From NCBI RefSeq assembly GCF_937129525.1, contig NZ_CAKZNK010000117.1, positions 1 to 50,216 on the forward strand: DNA of 50,216 nucleotides, written 5' to 3'. Positions 39,875 to 48,712 of this stretch are shown one piece after another. A model generated the notes under the pieces. The model was given only the letters and a program-made list of their open reading frames with translations. It did not search any database and was not told the DNA's origin. This DNA is from an uncultured Chloroflexus sp. (GTDB taxonomy: Bacteria > Chloroflexota > Chloroflexia > Chloroflexales > Chloroflexaceae). A program made the position numbers and the translations under genes. How positions within the stretch are numbered: position 1 is the stretch's first letter; every line of letters starts with the position of its first letter.

Positions 39875-42076
39875 TCATTGGGCCGGCGCAGCAACGCTGT
39901 CACCGTGCAGACGACGTTGCAATTCGCGCAGTAACTTCTCGGCGGCGACCGGAATGATGGTGCCAGGACCAAAGATCAGTGCCGCGCCATGCGCGCGCAG
40001 GAAGTCGTAATCCTGTGGCGGAATGACACCGCCGATTACAACCATGATGTCGTCCCGGCCCAGTTTGCGCAACTCTTCGACCAGTTGCGGCAACAGCGTC
40101 TTGTGACCGCCGGCCAGTGAGCTGATTCCGACCACGTGGACATCGTTCTCAACGGCCTGTCGGGCTACCTCGTCTGGGGTCTGGAAGAGTGAGCCGATAT
40201 CGACATCGAAGCCGAGGTCGGCGAAGGCGGTTGCCACCACTTTCGCGCCACGATCGTGACCATCCTGGCCGATCTTGGCTACCAGAATGCGGGGCCGGCG
40301 GCCTTCGAGGGCGGCAAAAGAGTCGGCTAGCGCGCGCACGTGCTGAATCTGCTCGGCATCATTATATTCACTACCGTACACTCCCGACACTGAGCGAATG
40401 TCAGCTTTGAAGCGCCCAAAGACCTTCTCCATTGCCAGCGAAATCTCACCGAGGGTAGCCCGCGCGCGCGCCGCTTCGATAGCCGCAGCCAGAAGATTAC
40501 CTTCGCCGGTAGCAGCCACGCGAGTCAGTTCGGCTAAGGTTGCCTGCACTTTGGCTTCGTCGCGTTCGGCGCGCAGCTTCTGCAAGCGCTCGATCTGCTT
40601 CTGGCGCACAGCGGAGTTATCCACTTCCAGAATTTCAATTGGCGCTTCATACTCGAGCCGATACTTGTTGACCCCCACAATCGTCTCGCGACCCGAGTCA
40701 ATATGGGCCTGGCGACGGGCCGCCGCCTCTTCGATGCGGAGTTTGGGCAGGCCGGCTTCGATAGCTTTGGCCATGCCTCCCAGCTCTTCTACTTCCTGGA
40801 TGTGATCCCATGCCCGCCGGGCCAGGGCATCGGTCAGCCACTCAAGATAGTACGAACCACCCCACGGATCGACAATCTTGCAGATACCCGTCTCTTCTTG
40901 CAGGTACAACTGCGTGTTGCGGGCAATGCGGGCCGAGAAGTCAGTTGGTAGAGCGATAGCCTCGTCAAGCGAATTGGTATGCAACGACTGGGTGTGGCCG
41001 AGCGCTGCGGCCATCGCTTCGATGCAGGTACGGGCAACATTGTTGAACGGGTCTTGCTCGGTCAGGCTCCAGCCCGATGTCTGACAATGGGTGCGCAGCG
41101 CCAGCGAACGCGGATCCTTGGGATTGAATTGCTTGATAATCCTGGCCCAGAGCAGGCGGGCAGCGCGCATCTTGGCGATCTCCATGAAATAGTTCATGCC
41201 GATCGCCCAGAAGAACGAGAGTCGCGGCGCAAAGGCGTCGATGGCCAGCCCCGCCTTCAAGCCGGCGCGCACATACTCGAGGCCATCGGCCAGGGTATAG
41301 GCCAGCTCAAGATCGGCGGTGGCGCCAGCCTCTTGCATATGGTAGCCCGAAATGCTGATGCTGTTAAATTTGGGCATATGGCGGGCAGTATAAGCGAAAA
41401 TATCGGCAATGATGCGCATCGATGGCTCAGGCGGGTAGATGTAGGTATTGCGCACCATGTACTCTTTCAAGATGTCGTTTTGGATGGTGCCGGTGAGCTG
41501 TTCGGGTCGCACACCCTGCTCTTCGGCGGCGACGATGTAGAAGGCCATAATCGGAATCACTGCCCCGTTCATCGTCATCGAGACCGACATCTGATCGAGC
41601 GGGATGCCGTCAAACAAAATCTTCATATCAAGCACCGAGTCAATGGCGACGCCAGCCTTGCCGACATCACCCACGACTCGGGGGTGGTCAGAGTCGTAGC
41701 CACGGTGAGTGGCCAGGTCGAATGCGACCGACAGACCTTTTTGCCCCGCGGCCAGATTACGCCGATAGAAGGCATTGCTGGCCTCGGCGGTTGAGAAGCC
41801 AGCGTACTGGCGGATTGTCCATGGTTGGGTGACGTACATGGTTGGGTAGGGTCCGCGCAGATAAGGGGGGATACCGGCGGTAAAGCCGAGATGCTCGAGG
41901 CCGGCCAGGTCGGCAGCCGTGTAGAGTGGGCGCACGTCGATCTGCTCCATCGTGCGCCAGACCAGCTCGCGCAGTGGCTTGCCGGCCTCTTGTTCGGCCA
42001 GGGCCTGCCACTGCGCCAGATCGGGCGCGGGGCGCTCGTCGCGGTATGACAGGGTGGTGAAATCAGGGTTTTTCAC
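39875..42076 (-). CDS. mutB: Methylmalonyl-CoA mutase, large catalytic subunit
   Basis: The 733-residue, adenosylcobalamin-dependent subunit interconverts (R)-methylmalonyl-CoA and succinyl-CoA, needed in the 3-hydroxypropionate bicycle and in propionate use. The N-terminal TIM-barrel carries [20 protein letters not shown] (with the conserved Tyr and Arg that hold the substrate), [39 protein letters not shown] and [20 protein letters not shown]. The C-terminal B12 domain has the cobalt-binding DGHDRG at residues 605-610 and a GG motif near the end. Its start overlaps the mutA stop by ATGA, so the subunits are co-translated. Confidence 0.97.
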   Translation of the reverse strand: MKNPDFTTLSYRDERPAPDLAQWQALAEQEAGKPLRELVWRTMEQIDVRPLYTAADLAGLEHLGFTAGIPPYLRGPYPTMYVTQPWTIRQYAGFSTAEASNAFYRRNLAAGQKGLSVAFDLATHRGYDSDHPRVVGDVGKAGVAIDSVLDMKILFDGIPLDQMSVSMTMNGAVIPIMAFYIVAAEEQGVRPEQLTGTIQNDILKEYMVRNTYIYPPEPSMRIIADIFAYTARHMPKFNSISISGYHMQEAGATADLELAYTLADGLEYVRAGLKAGLAIDAFAPRLSFFWAIGMNYFMEIAKMRAARLLWARIIKQFNPKDPRSLALRTHCQTSGWSLTEQDPFNNVARTCIEAMAAALGHTQSLHTNSLDEAIALPTDFSARIARNTQLYLQEETGICKIVDPWGGSYYLEWLTDALARRAWDHIQEVEELGGMAKAIEAGLPKLRIEEAAARRQAHIDSGRETIVGVNKYRLEYEAPIEILEVDNSAVRQKQIERLQKLRAERDEAKVQATLAELTRVAATGEGNLLAAAIEAARARATLGEISLAMEKVFGRFKADIRSVSGVYGSEYNDAEQIQHVRALADSFAALEGRRPRILVAKIGQDGHDRGAKVVATAFADLGFDVDIGSLFQTPDEVARQAVENDVHVVGISSLAGGHKTLLPQLVEELRKLGRDDIMVVIGGVIPPQDYDFLRAHGAALIFGPGTIIPVAAEKLLRELQRRLHGDSVAAPAQ

Positions 42077-44214
42077 TCAGCCACTCCTTTCAAGCGTTGC
42101 AGCCGGGCCAGCGTTTCATAACAGTTAGCGCGCAGATGGATGAACTCATCGACTCCGGCAGCGCGATACATGTCGATCAGATCGGTAGGATACCCGGCCA
42201 GGACAATGGTTGTATCGGGTCGTTGCGCTTTAATGGTTTGGGCCAATTCCGGCACAATATCGGGATAGGTTTCGTCGGTTGAGCAGATTGTGACAATTTC
42301 GGCGCCAGAGGCCAATGCAGCCGCAGCAGCTTCAGCAGCGGTAGCAAAGCCATCATTCCCAATGACGGCGAAGCCGCCGGCGGTAAAGAAGCCGGTCGCG
42401 AAGTCGGCGCGTGCCTTGTGCTGGCTGATCGGTCCCATATTGGCAAGAAAGACCGTCGGACGACGACCTGCGCGGGTCGTGTAGGCATCGGCTGCGGCGC
42501 GCAGGGCTTCAAACTGTTCGGCGGCGCGATAGGCTGACAACGATGTTACCTGCGGGGCGGCGCTATCGGCAGCAGCCAGCGCGCAGCTCAGCTCGCCCAA
42601 TGTCGCGCCAGCGCGTGTGGCGGCCAGGGTAGCGGTCATTGTGCGTTGTTGCGCCAGTTCCAACAGAGCGGCGTGGCATGCTTCCTCTGAACGAGTCTCG
42701 CGCGCATGGCGCAGCTCAACGGCGCGTGCCGCATGCAACTGAACATGATCGATCTGGCGCACTTCCGGTAATTTCTCGGCCAGGTTGGGGTACATATTGA
42801 CGCCAACAATCACTTCGCGTCGGTGAGCGATTGCATCGAATCGCTCAGCGCGCGTAGCGGCAATTGCCGTTTGCGGTATTCCGGCTTGCAGTGCTGCCGC
42901 CATACCACCCTGGCGTTCGATCTCCTGGAAGAAGGCCCATGCCCTGGCAGCAATCTCATCGGTCAACTTCTCGACTGCCCACGATCCGCCTGGCGGATCG
43001 ATCAGGCGGAAGAAATTGCACTCCTCTTGCAGGATGACATGCAGATTGCGCGCGATCCGACGCGAAAACTCATCAGGTAAGCCCCAGGCTTCATCGAAGT
43101 GACTGATGTGAATACTCTGCGCTCCACCCATCACCGCTGCCATTGCCTCGCCGGTGGCGCGCAGCATATTGTTATAAACATCGTAGCGCGTTTTCGTCCA
43201 GGCCGAGGTACGGACGTGTAGATGCATCCGTTGCGCCGCTTCATCACCGGCAAATGCGGCAACCACGCGCGCCCACAGCATTCGCGCCGCCCGCAAACGC
43301 GCTACCTCGAGGAAAAACTGCGATCCAACCGAACAGGCAAACTGGATGCGGGGTGCTACCTCGTTAACGCTCAAACCGCGCGCTTGCATAGCGCGGAGAT
43401 AAGCCACGCCGGTGGCGAGCGCGCAGCCAAGCTCTTGCGCGGCGTGCGCGCCGCTATTGTGGTAGACGTGGGTGCTGACAATAATCGAGCGCAGGCGAGG
43501 CGTATTGGCGATCGCCCATCGCGTCCATTCGGCCAGGAGGTCGTAACAGCGATCGAGTGAGGCCGGCAGCGTGCCGCTGGCGGCCAGTATCCCGAGCGGG
43601 TCTGCGCCCAGACAGCCGTGTACCTGATCGAGCGCCGCGCCCTGTTCGGTTGCGGCAGTCAGCAGGATGGCGGCAACCGGCAATGCTTGCGCGCCGGCAT
43701 TGATGAATAACGCCACCCGACTCAGATCAAGTTGATCGAGCAGACGGCGCGCATCGGCCAGAGTTGCCAGTGACAACCCGCCGGCGCCGACCTGAGCTGG
43801 CGCGGCAGAGTCGGGATCGAGGCCGTGCAACGTAGCCTGATCGAGCGGTAGGTTGAGTGCCGTCAACCCACGTGGGAGATCGGCATGGGCCGCCTGATTG
43901 ATTTCGGTTGCCGTTGGGTAGGGCAGTTCCTGCGCAACCTGCCAGCGTTCCAGCAGTGGCCCCAACACGCGAGTATCGCGCGTGAATGGCGCAAAACCGG
44001 GCAGGGAGGCCAGGTGTGGAAGATCGGCAATATCGGCAGCGTTGTAAATCGGTTGGAGCAGGATCTGCTCGTAGGTTTTGGTGATCAGGCGCTTTTCGAA
44101 CGGCGCGCCCTTGAGGGTTTGTTCTGCCGCTGCCCGCCACGCTTCGTAAGTGGCAGGCTCAAACATATCGAATAACGGGACGTGCTGCGCCGTCGTTTGC
44201 GTCTCTGGAGCCAT
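42073..44214 (-). CDS. mutA: Methylmalonyl-CoA mutase, small subunit
   Basis: The 713-residue non-catalytic partner has the same fold as MutB. It retains the barrel-domain outline ([60 protein letters not shown]) but the B12-domain position reads [17 protein letters not shown], lacking the DxHxxG cobalt ligand. It forms the MutAB heterodimer. It is the first gene of mutA-mutB, with meaB behind. The spacer before it (44215-44542) holds a possible minus-strand -10 (TATACT, plus 44260-44265) without a good -35. Confidence 0.95.
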   Translation of the reverse strand: MAPETQTTAQHVPLFDMFEPATYEAWRAAAEQTLKGAPFEKRLITKTYEQILLQPIYNAADIADLPHLASLPGFAPFTRDTRVLGPLLERWQVAQELPYPTATEINQAAHADLPRGLTALNLPLDQATLHGLDPDSAAPAQVGAGGLSLATLADARRLLDQLDLSRVALFINAGAQALPVAAILLTAATEQGAALDQVHGCLGADPLGILAASGTLPASLDRCYDLLAEWTRWAIANTPRLRSIIVSTHVYHNSGAHAAQELGCALATGVAYLRAMQARGLSVNEVAPRIQFACSVGSQFFLEVARLRAARMLWARVVAAFAGDEAAQRMHLHVRTSAWTKTRYDVYNNMLRATGEAMAAVMGGAQSIHISHFDEAWGLPDEFSRRIARNLHVILQEECNFFRLIDPPGGSWAVEKLTDEIAARAWAFFQEIERQGGMAAALQAGIPQTAIAATRAERFDAIAHRREVIVGVNMYPNLAEKLPEVRQIDHVQLHAARAVELRHARETRSEEACHAALLELAQQRTMTATLAATRAGATLGELSCALAAADSAAPQVTSLSAYRAAEQFEALRAAADAYTTRAGRRPTVFLANMGPISQHKARADFATGFFTAGGFAVIGNDGFATAAEAAAAALASGAEIVTICSTDETYPDIVPELAQTIKAQRPDTTIVLAGYPTDLIDMYRAAGVDEFIHLRANCYETLARLQRLKGVAE

Positions 44215-44542
44215 AGCAAAACTCCTTACCGGCAGCCCGCGTCAATCCTCGATACCGTTAGTATAACAGCAGATCGAGGCAAAAACGGGCGCAATCAACC
44301 TGACCGACGTCGGGTAAAAACTGCTGGTTCTAACCACAGGGTATCTGATCAATGCCGCTTGTCAATAGTTCATCGTAAGCGAGCGAGTTACAGTTCAATA
44401 ACCTATTGCTGTCGCATTGGGAGTGGGATTATTGCTGAAAGCGGGAACGATCGCTCTTGACAAGCAAGCCGGCGCCGCGTATAGTGCGATGACGATAGAT
44501 GAAAACCGGTTAACTCATATATTACATAATGGAAACTGTCAC
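44215..44542. other. Divergent spacer, mutAB-meaB / topA
   Basis: This 328-bp stretch between divergent genes holds the topA promoter at 44457-44485 and the weak mutA -10. The open frame running into topA from 44417 has no start with a ribosome site and no similarity, so it is taken as non-coding. Confidence 0.6.
44457..44485 (+). promoter_or_regulatory. Promoter of topA
   Basis: A perfect TTGACA (44457-44462), a 17-bp spacer and TATAGT (44480-44485). It is among the closest matches to the sigma-70 consensus in the window. The predicted leader is about 50 nt. Confidence 0.8.
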
Positions 44543-46897
44543 ATGGGCGAAAAAGTTGTGATCGTTGAGTCGCCGGCCAAGGCGCGGACGATTCAAAAAT
44601 ATTTGGGCAAAGGCTATAAAGTGACCTCGAGCATGGGTCACGTGCGCGATCTACCAAAGAGTGGGCTGGCGATCGATATAGAGCACGATTTTGCCCCTTC
44701 TTACGAGATTGTCAAACCGAAAGTCGTGAGTGAGCTGAGTCAGGTGGTGCGCAATGCCGATGCCGTCTACCTGGCGACCGACCCGGATCGCGAAGGTGAA
44801 GCGATTGCCTGGCATATTACCCAGGCAGTCAAGCCGCCAAAGAAGACGCCGGTCTACCGCGTAGTGTTTCAAGAGATTACCCGCAATGCGGTGCAACAGG
44901 CGTTGCAGCAACCGCGCCAGATCGATCAGAATCTGGTCGATGCGCAACAGGCCCGGCGGGTGCTTGACCGGTTGGTCGGTTATCAGCTTAGCCCATTGCT
45001 GTGGGATAAGGTGAAGCGTGGCCTGAGCGCCGGGCGCGTGCAATCGGTGGCAGTGCGGTTGATCGTTGAGCGCGAACGCGAAATCGAAAACTTCCAACCG
45101 CAAGAGTACTGGACGATTGAAGCCGATCTGTTGAAAGTGGCAGGGGTAGCGCCACGTGATCTGTTCCGGGCAACCCTGGTCGAGCGCGACGGTAAAAAGC
45201 TGGAGAAATTTTCGATAGAAAACCGCGAGCAGGCCGAAGCAATTGTCGCCGATCTCCAGGGGGCCGGGTATACCGTTACGCGGGTTGTGCGACGCGATAA
45301 ACGGCGTAATCCTGCGCCGCCGTTTACCACCAGTACCCTGCAACAAGAAGCGGCGCGCAAGTTGGGTTTTAGCGCCAAGAAGACAATGACGCTGGCCCAG
45401 CGCCTTTATGAAGGAGTGGATATTGGCGGCGATGAGGGAATGGTCGGCCTGATCACCTATATGCGCACCGATAGCGTCCAGGTAGCAGCCGAGGCGCAGG
45501 CCGAAGCGCGCGAAGTCATTGATCAGCGATTTGGCGCTGATTACCTCCCCGATCAACCGCCGGTCTATAAGACCAAAGCGAAAGGCGCGCAAGAAGCGCA
45601 CGAAGCCATCCGTCCTACCAGCAGTGCCCGCGTGCCCGAACGATTGGTCAAACAGCTCGAACCTGACCTCTGGCGGCTTTACGATCTGATCTGGAAGCGA
45701 TTTATTGCTTCCCAGATGGCCCCTGCCATATTCGATAGCACGACGGTTGATATTACTGCCCGGCCAGCGATTGCCACGGCGCCGCTGTACCTCTTCCGCG
45801 CTACCGGCTCAGTGCTCAAGTTCCCCGGCTTCCTCGCCGTCTACAACGTCAGTCTTGACGAAGGCGAAGAAGATGAAGATAGCGAGCGCCGTTTGCCGCC
45901 ACTGGCCGAAGGTGAGTCGTTAGAACTGGTTGAGTTGTTGCCAGTGCAACACTTCACGGAACCGCCGCCGCGCTATACCGAAGCCAGTCTGGTCAAAGAA
46001 CTGGAACGGTTGGGAATCGGGCGGCCCAGCACCTATGCGACCATCCTCTCGACCATCCAGGAGCGCGAATACGTCGAGATGGTCGATAAGAAGCTGGTGC
46101 CGACTACCTTAGGGCGCGTGGTGACCGATTTACTGGTTGAATATTTTGGTAACATCGTCGATTATGACTTTACCTCGGCGCTCGAACAGCAGCTCGATGA
46201 TATTGCTGAAGGGGCGAAGAAATGGGTGCCGGTGCTGCGCGAGTTTTACGGCCCCTTCCGCTCGACACTCGAGACAGCTCAGCGCCAGATGCGCAACATC
46301 AAGCGCGAAGAGATCACAACTGATCTTGACTGTCCGAAGTGTGGCCAGGGTAAGCTGGTGATCAAGTTTGGCCGCAACGGTGAGTTTCTGGCCTGTTCGC
46401 GTTACAACCGTGACGATGATAGTGAGTCGTGCGATTTCACCAGCGATTTTCACCGCGACGAAAACGGTCAAATCGTGCTCGACAAGGCCAGTGCCCCCGA
46501 AACGAGCGATGTCCTGTGCAATCTCTGCGGGCGACCGATGGTGATCAAAAAGAGCCGCTTTGGTCCTTTCCTCGGCTGTTCGGGCTATCCCGAATGCGCG
46601 AATACTCGCCGGCTTGGGCGTGATGGCAAACCGGTGCCGTTGCCCGAACCAACTGGCGTGCCGTGCCCAAAGTGCGGTGAAGGCGAATTGTTGCGCCGAC
46701 GCGGCAAGTTTGGTCGTCCGTTCTACGGTTGCTCGCGCTACCCCAAGTGCGATTATATTGCCAACTCGCTCGATGAAGCGCAGGCCGGTGTGGTGGTAGA
46801 GGCGGCAACCGGTAATTCCGCTGTGGCTCCTGCTACGGCAGAAAAACCGGCGCCGTCGAGTCGCAAGTCAGGTGGCAAGGCGCGCAAGACGGCGTAG
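44543..46897 (+). CDS. topA: DNA topoisomerase I
   Basis: The protein has 784 residues from the ATG at 44543. This type IA topoisomerase relaxes negative supercoils. The TOPRIM domain shows VVIVESPAKARTIQKYLG and YLATDPDREGEAIAWHI (acidic metal triad). The catalytic Tyr is in VGLITYMRTDSVQVA. Other signatures are DAQQARRVLDRLVGYQLSPL, GLSAGRVQSVAVRLIVERER and EAHEAIRPT. The C-terminus carries three four-Cys zinc ribbons (CPKCGQGKLVIKFG, CNLCGRPMVIKKSRFGPFLG, CPKCGEGELLRRRGKFGRP) and then a basic tail (SRKSGGKARKTA). The catalytic core and layout are normal for bacteria. Confidence 0.97.
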   Translation: MGEKVVIVESPAKARTIQKYLGKGYKVTSSMGHVRDLPKSGLAIDIEHDFAPSYEIVKPKVVSELSQVVRNADAVYLATDPDREGEAIAWHITQAVKPPKKTPVYRVVFQEITRNAVQQALQQPRQIDQNLVDAQQARRVLDRLVGYQLSPLLWDKVKRGLSAGRVQSVAVRLIVEREREIENFQPQEYWTIEADLLKVAGVAPRDLFRATLVERDGKKLEKFSIENREQAEAIVADLQGAGYTVTRVVRRDKRRNPAPPFTTSTLQQEAARKLGFSAKKTMTLAQRLYEGVDIGGDEGMVGLITYMRTDSVQVAAEAQAEAREVIDQRFGADYLPDQPPVYKTKAKGAQEAHEAIRPTSSARVPERLVKQLEPDLWRLYDLIWKRFIASQMAPAIFDSTTVDITARPAIATAPLYLFRATGSVLKFPGFLAVYNVSLDEGEEDEDSERRLPPLAEGESLELVELLPVQHFTEPPPRYTEASLVKELERLGIGRPSTYATILSTIQEREYVEMVDKKLVPTTLGRVVTDLLVEYFGNIVDYDFTSALEQQLDDIAEGAKKWVPVLREFYGPFRSTLETAQRQMRNIKREEITTDLDCPKCGQGKLVIKFGRNGEFLACSRYNRDDDSESCDFTSDFHRDENGQIVLDKASAPETSDVLCNLCGRPMVIKKSRFGPFLGCSGYPECANTRRLGRDGKPVPLPEPTGVPCPKCGEGELLRRRGKFGRPFYGCSRYPKCDYIANSLDEAQAGVVVEAATGNSAVAPATAEKPAPSSRKSGGKARKTA

Positions 46898-46940
46898 AGC
46901 TGTCGGGTTGGCGCGCCCTCTTGCCTTCATCATCAGGATT

Positions 46941-46969
46941 AAGGCGACAGATGATGAATCTGTCGCCTT
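46941..46969. terminator. Terminator between topA and the zinc-ribbon membrane gene
   Basis: A perfect 11-bp stem (46941-46951 with 46959-46969), a 7-nt loop, then TTTCG. It sits between convergent genes and may serve both. Confidence 0.8.
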
Positions 46970-46978
46970 TCGCAATCG

Positions 46979-48370
46979 CTATGATGATACTGTGCTGCCA
47001 TCGGGCACAACGGTTTCAGCGCGACGGATCTTGTTCGTGGCCTGACCGTAAATAATCTGGCGATATACCGTATAGTTGATGAGGCATAGGGCCGGAATGG
47101 CAAAGATTCCAATCCCAGGCGCCGATTGCAACGCGATCAGAAAGATGGCCACAAACCGCAGCCCCCAATTGGTAAAGCAGCCAATTCCTACCGGTACATA
47201 ACTCTGCAAGCTGGAAATCAGGCTGAGCCGATAATAGATGATTGCCGGTACCACGCCAATGACAGGCACTAATCCGAGCAGTCCACTGATCAGTAACGCA
47301 CGCGGCAGTTGCCGATCAAGTGTGCGGATGAACGTATTGACCTGCGCAATATCGGCAAAGGTGACAGTCGCGCACGCCGGGCATGCCTGTTGGATATCAC
47401 GTTTCTTGAGCCGGGTGGCGCAGCTTGGGCAGCGGCGATTCTTGATCAGGGCAATCCTATGGGCCGCCGGGTCGGTTACCGGTTCTGGTCGTGGTTGGCC
47501 AAACATGCCCACCATGCGGGGCTGCTGGTTGAGCTGGCGGCATGAAGGGCATTCCAGCGCCGAGGGATGCATCTGACTGCCGCAACTGGCACATGCAATG
47601 AGCTGCTTGCGTTCCCGCGCCTCGAAATAACGTCGGATCAACCAGAGACTCAGCACAGTAATCCCGGCCAGGAGTAAGGCCAATAACGGGAAGAAAATCA
47701 GTACGATAGTCGTGGTAATCGCCCACCCGCCATCACCAAGCGAGAAGAGCCGCAACAGGCCGAGATGTCCGCCCGGATCCATCAGTGAAATCAACCCGAT
47801 AATAGCAGCGCGAATGCCAGAGATAATCCAGATCGCGACACTGGCAATAGTTGACCAGATAATTGCGATTGGTTGGGCCAGCCATGCTAATGCCTCAGCC
47901 GGCTGCACTGCCATCGGCGCAACGGTTGCCACTGCCACGCCACCGCTCAGCAGCGCGAGCGCGTCGGGTGGCAACGTTTGCGCTAACAGATTGAGAATTT
48001 CCTCCATCTGGCTATTGACCATACCGTACTGCACTGAGAAGCCGGCAAAGGTCTTGACCATACGGTTGACAAATCCCATCATTTCTTGCGCCGTGGCGCT
48101 GCGTTCGCTTGACCACTCGTAGATGACGCCAAGCGCAATCAAGAATAGAAATGGCCCTTCAAACGCCCATGCCGGCAGATCGACTCCACCGACTTGACTC
48201 GCGAACAAGGTTGAGAACCCCATCGTTTCACGGGCGATCTGTTCGGGATTTAGCATGTGCTGTTGCACCAGGCCGCCGATGAACAGCAACACCAGAACGC
48301 TGGTGAACGGGTAGGCCGACAATGCCGGGGTTAGTCCGACCGATTGAATGAGACTGGTGAAGTGGATCAT
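46979..48370 (-). CDS. Membrane protein with a cytosolic pair of zinc ribbons
   Basis: The protein has 463 residues, started at the ATG after AGGAGAATCC. The N-terminal half has several hydrophobic helices (for example FTSVLVLLFIGGLVQQ, EGPFLFLIALGVIYEW, IIWSTIASVAIWIISGI). A further helix group (IVLIFFPLLALLLAGITVLS) leads into a central soluble part with two zinc-ribbon-like Cys clusters: CASCGSQMHPSALECPSCRQ and CPSCATRLKKRDIQQACPAC. The C-terminal 100 residues have two or three more helices (RALLISGLLGLVPVIGVVPA, IFLIALQSAPGIGIFAIPAL). I do not recognise the family with certainty. The function is unknown; a membrane-linked metal-binding or folding role is only a guess. Confidence 0.8.
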   Translation of the reverse strand: MIHFTSLIQSVGLTPALSAYPFTSVLVLLFIGGLVQQHMLNPEQIARETMGFSTLFASQVGGVDLPAWAFEGPFLFLIALGVIYEWSSERSATAQEMMGFVNRMVKTFAGFSVQYGMVNSQMEEILNLLAQTLPPDALALLSGGVAVATVAPMAVQPAEALAWLAQPIAIIWSTIASVAIWIISGIRAAIIGLISLMDPGGHLGLLRLFSLGDGGWAITTTIVLIFFPLLALLLAGITVLSLWLIRRYFEARERKQLIACASCGSQMHPSALECPSCRQLNQQPRMVGMFGQPRPEPVTDPAAHRIALIKNRRCPSCATRLKKRDIQQACPACATVTFADIAQVNTFIRTLDRQLPRALLISGLLGLVPVIGVVPAIIYYRLSLISSLQSYVPVGIGCFTNWGLRFVAIFLIALQSAPGIGIFAIPALCLINYTVYRQIIYGQATNKIRRAETVVPDGSTVSS

Positions 48371-48712
48371 GGATTCTCCTGCATTGAACGATGATATTTC
48401 CCAATCGGTATGCGCTTACAATTCGATCTTATTTCAGCTCCTTTCTCTGCTATACTCGTTCAAGGCAGGAAGCAGACTCTGCCTTCGCTCACGAAGTCGG
48501 ACGAAGAGGCACTTCGGCTCTGGCGGAAAGCCAGGCAAGACCATCTTGAGCGCTGTTTTCTCTTGCAAACATTGTCTAACGAAAGCTTTACCCGACGATA
48601 TTCTGGTTGTAACAAACTCTTCAGCCAATAACAAGCCGCAAATGCTACAATGAAGTAACACAAGAGTGACACATGCCCGTATGCCGACAAGTGGTGATCT
48701 GGACTCTGAGAA
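48371..48712. other. Spacer before the XRE/NB-ARC regulator
   Basis: This 342-bp stretch has no gene I can support. An extended -10 (TGC then TATACT, 48451-48456) without a good -35 may be the promoter of the regulator downstream, giving a leader of about 250 nt. A 73-residue frame at 48410-48631 has no recognisable similarity or ribosome site. Confidence 0.5.

Noticed and set aside
40979-41794. 271-residue plus-strand frame inside mutB
   Set aside because: Antisense to the mutase large subunit; no recognisable domain.
44417-44542. N-terminal extension of topA
   Set aside because: It covers the predicted topA promoter and lacks a ribosome site; topoisomerases begin near the VVIVESPAKA motif.
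44651-45601. 316-residue minus-strand frame inside topA
   Set aside because: Antisense shadow of topA with no motif or start signal.
48410-48631. 73-residue frame in the spacer before the XRE regulator
   Set aside because: No Shine-Dalgarno sequence, no similarity I recognise, and strand competition with an equally long frame.
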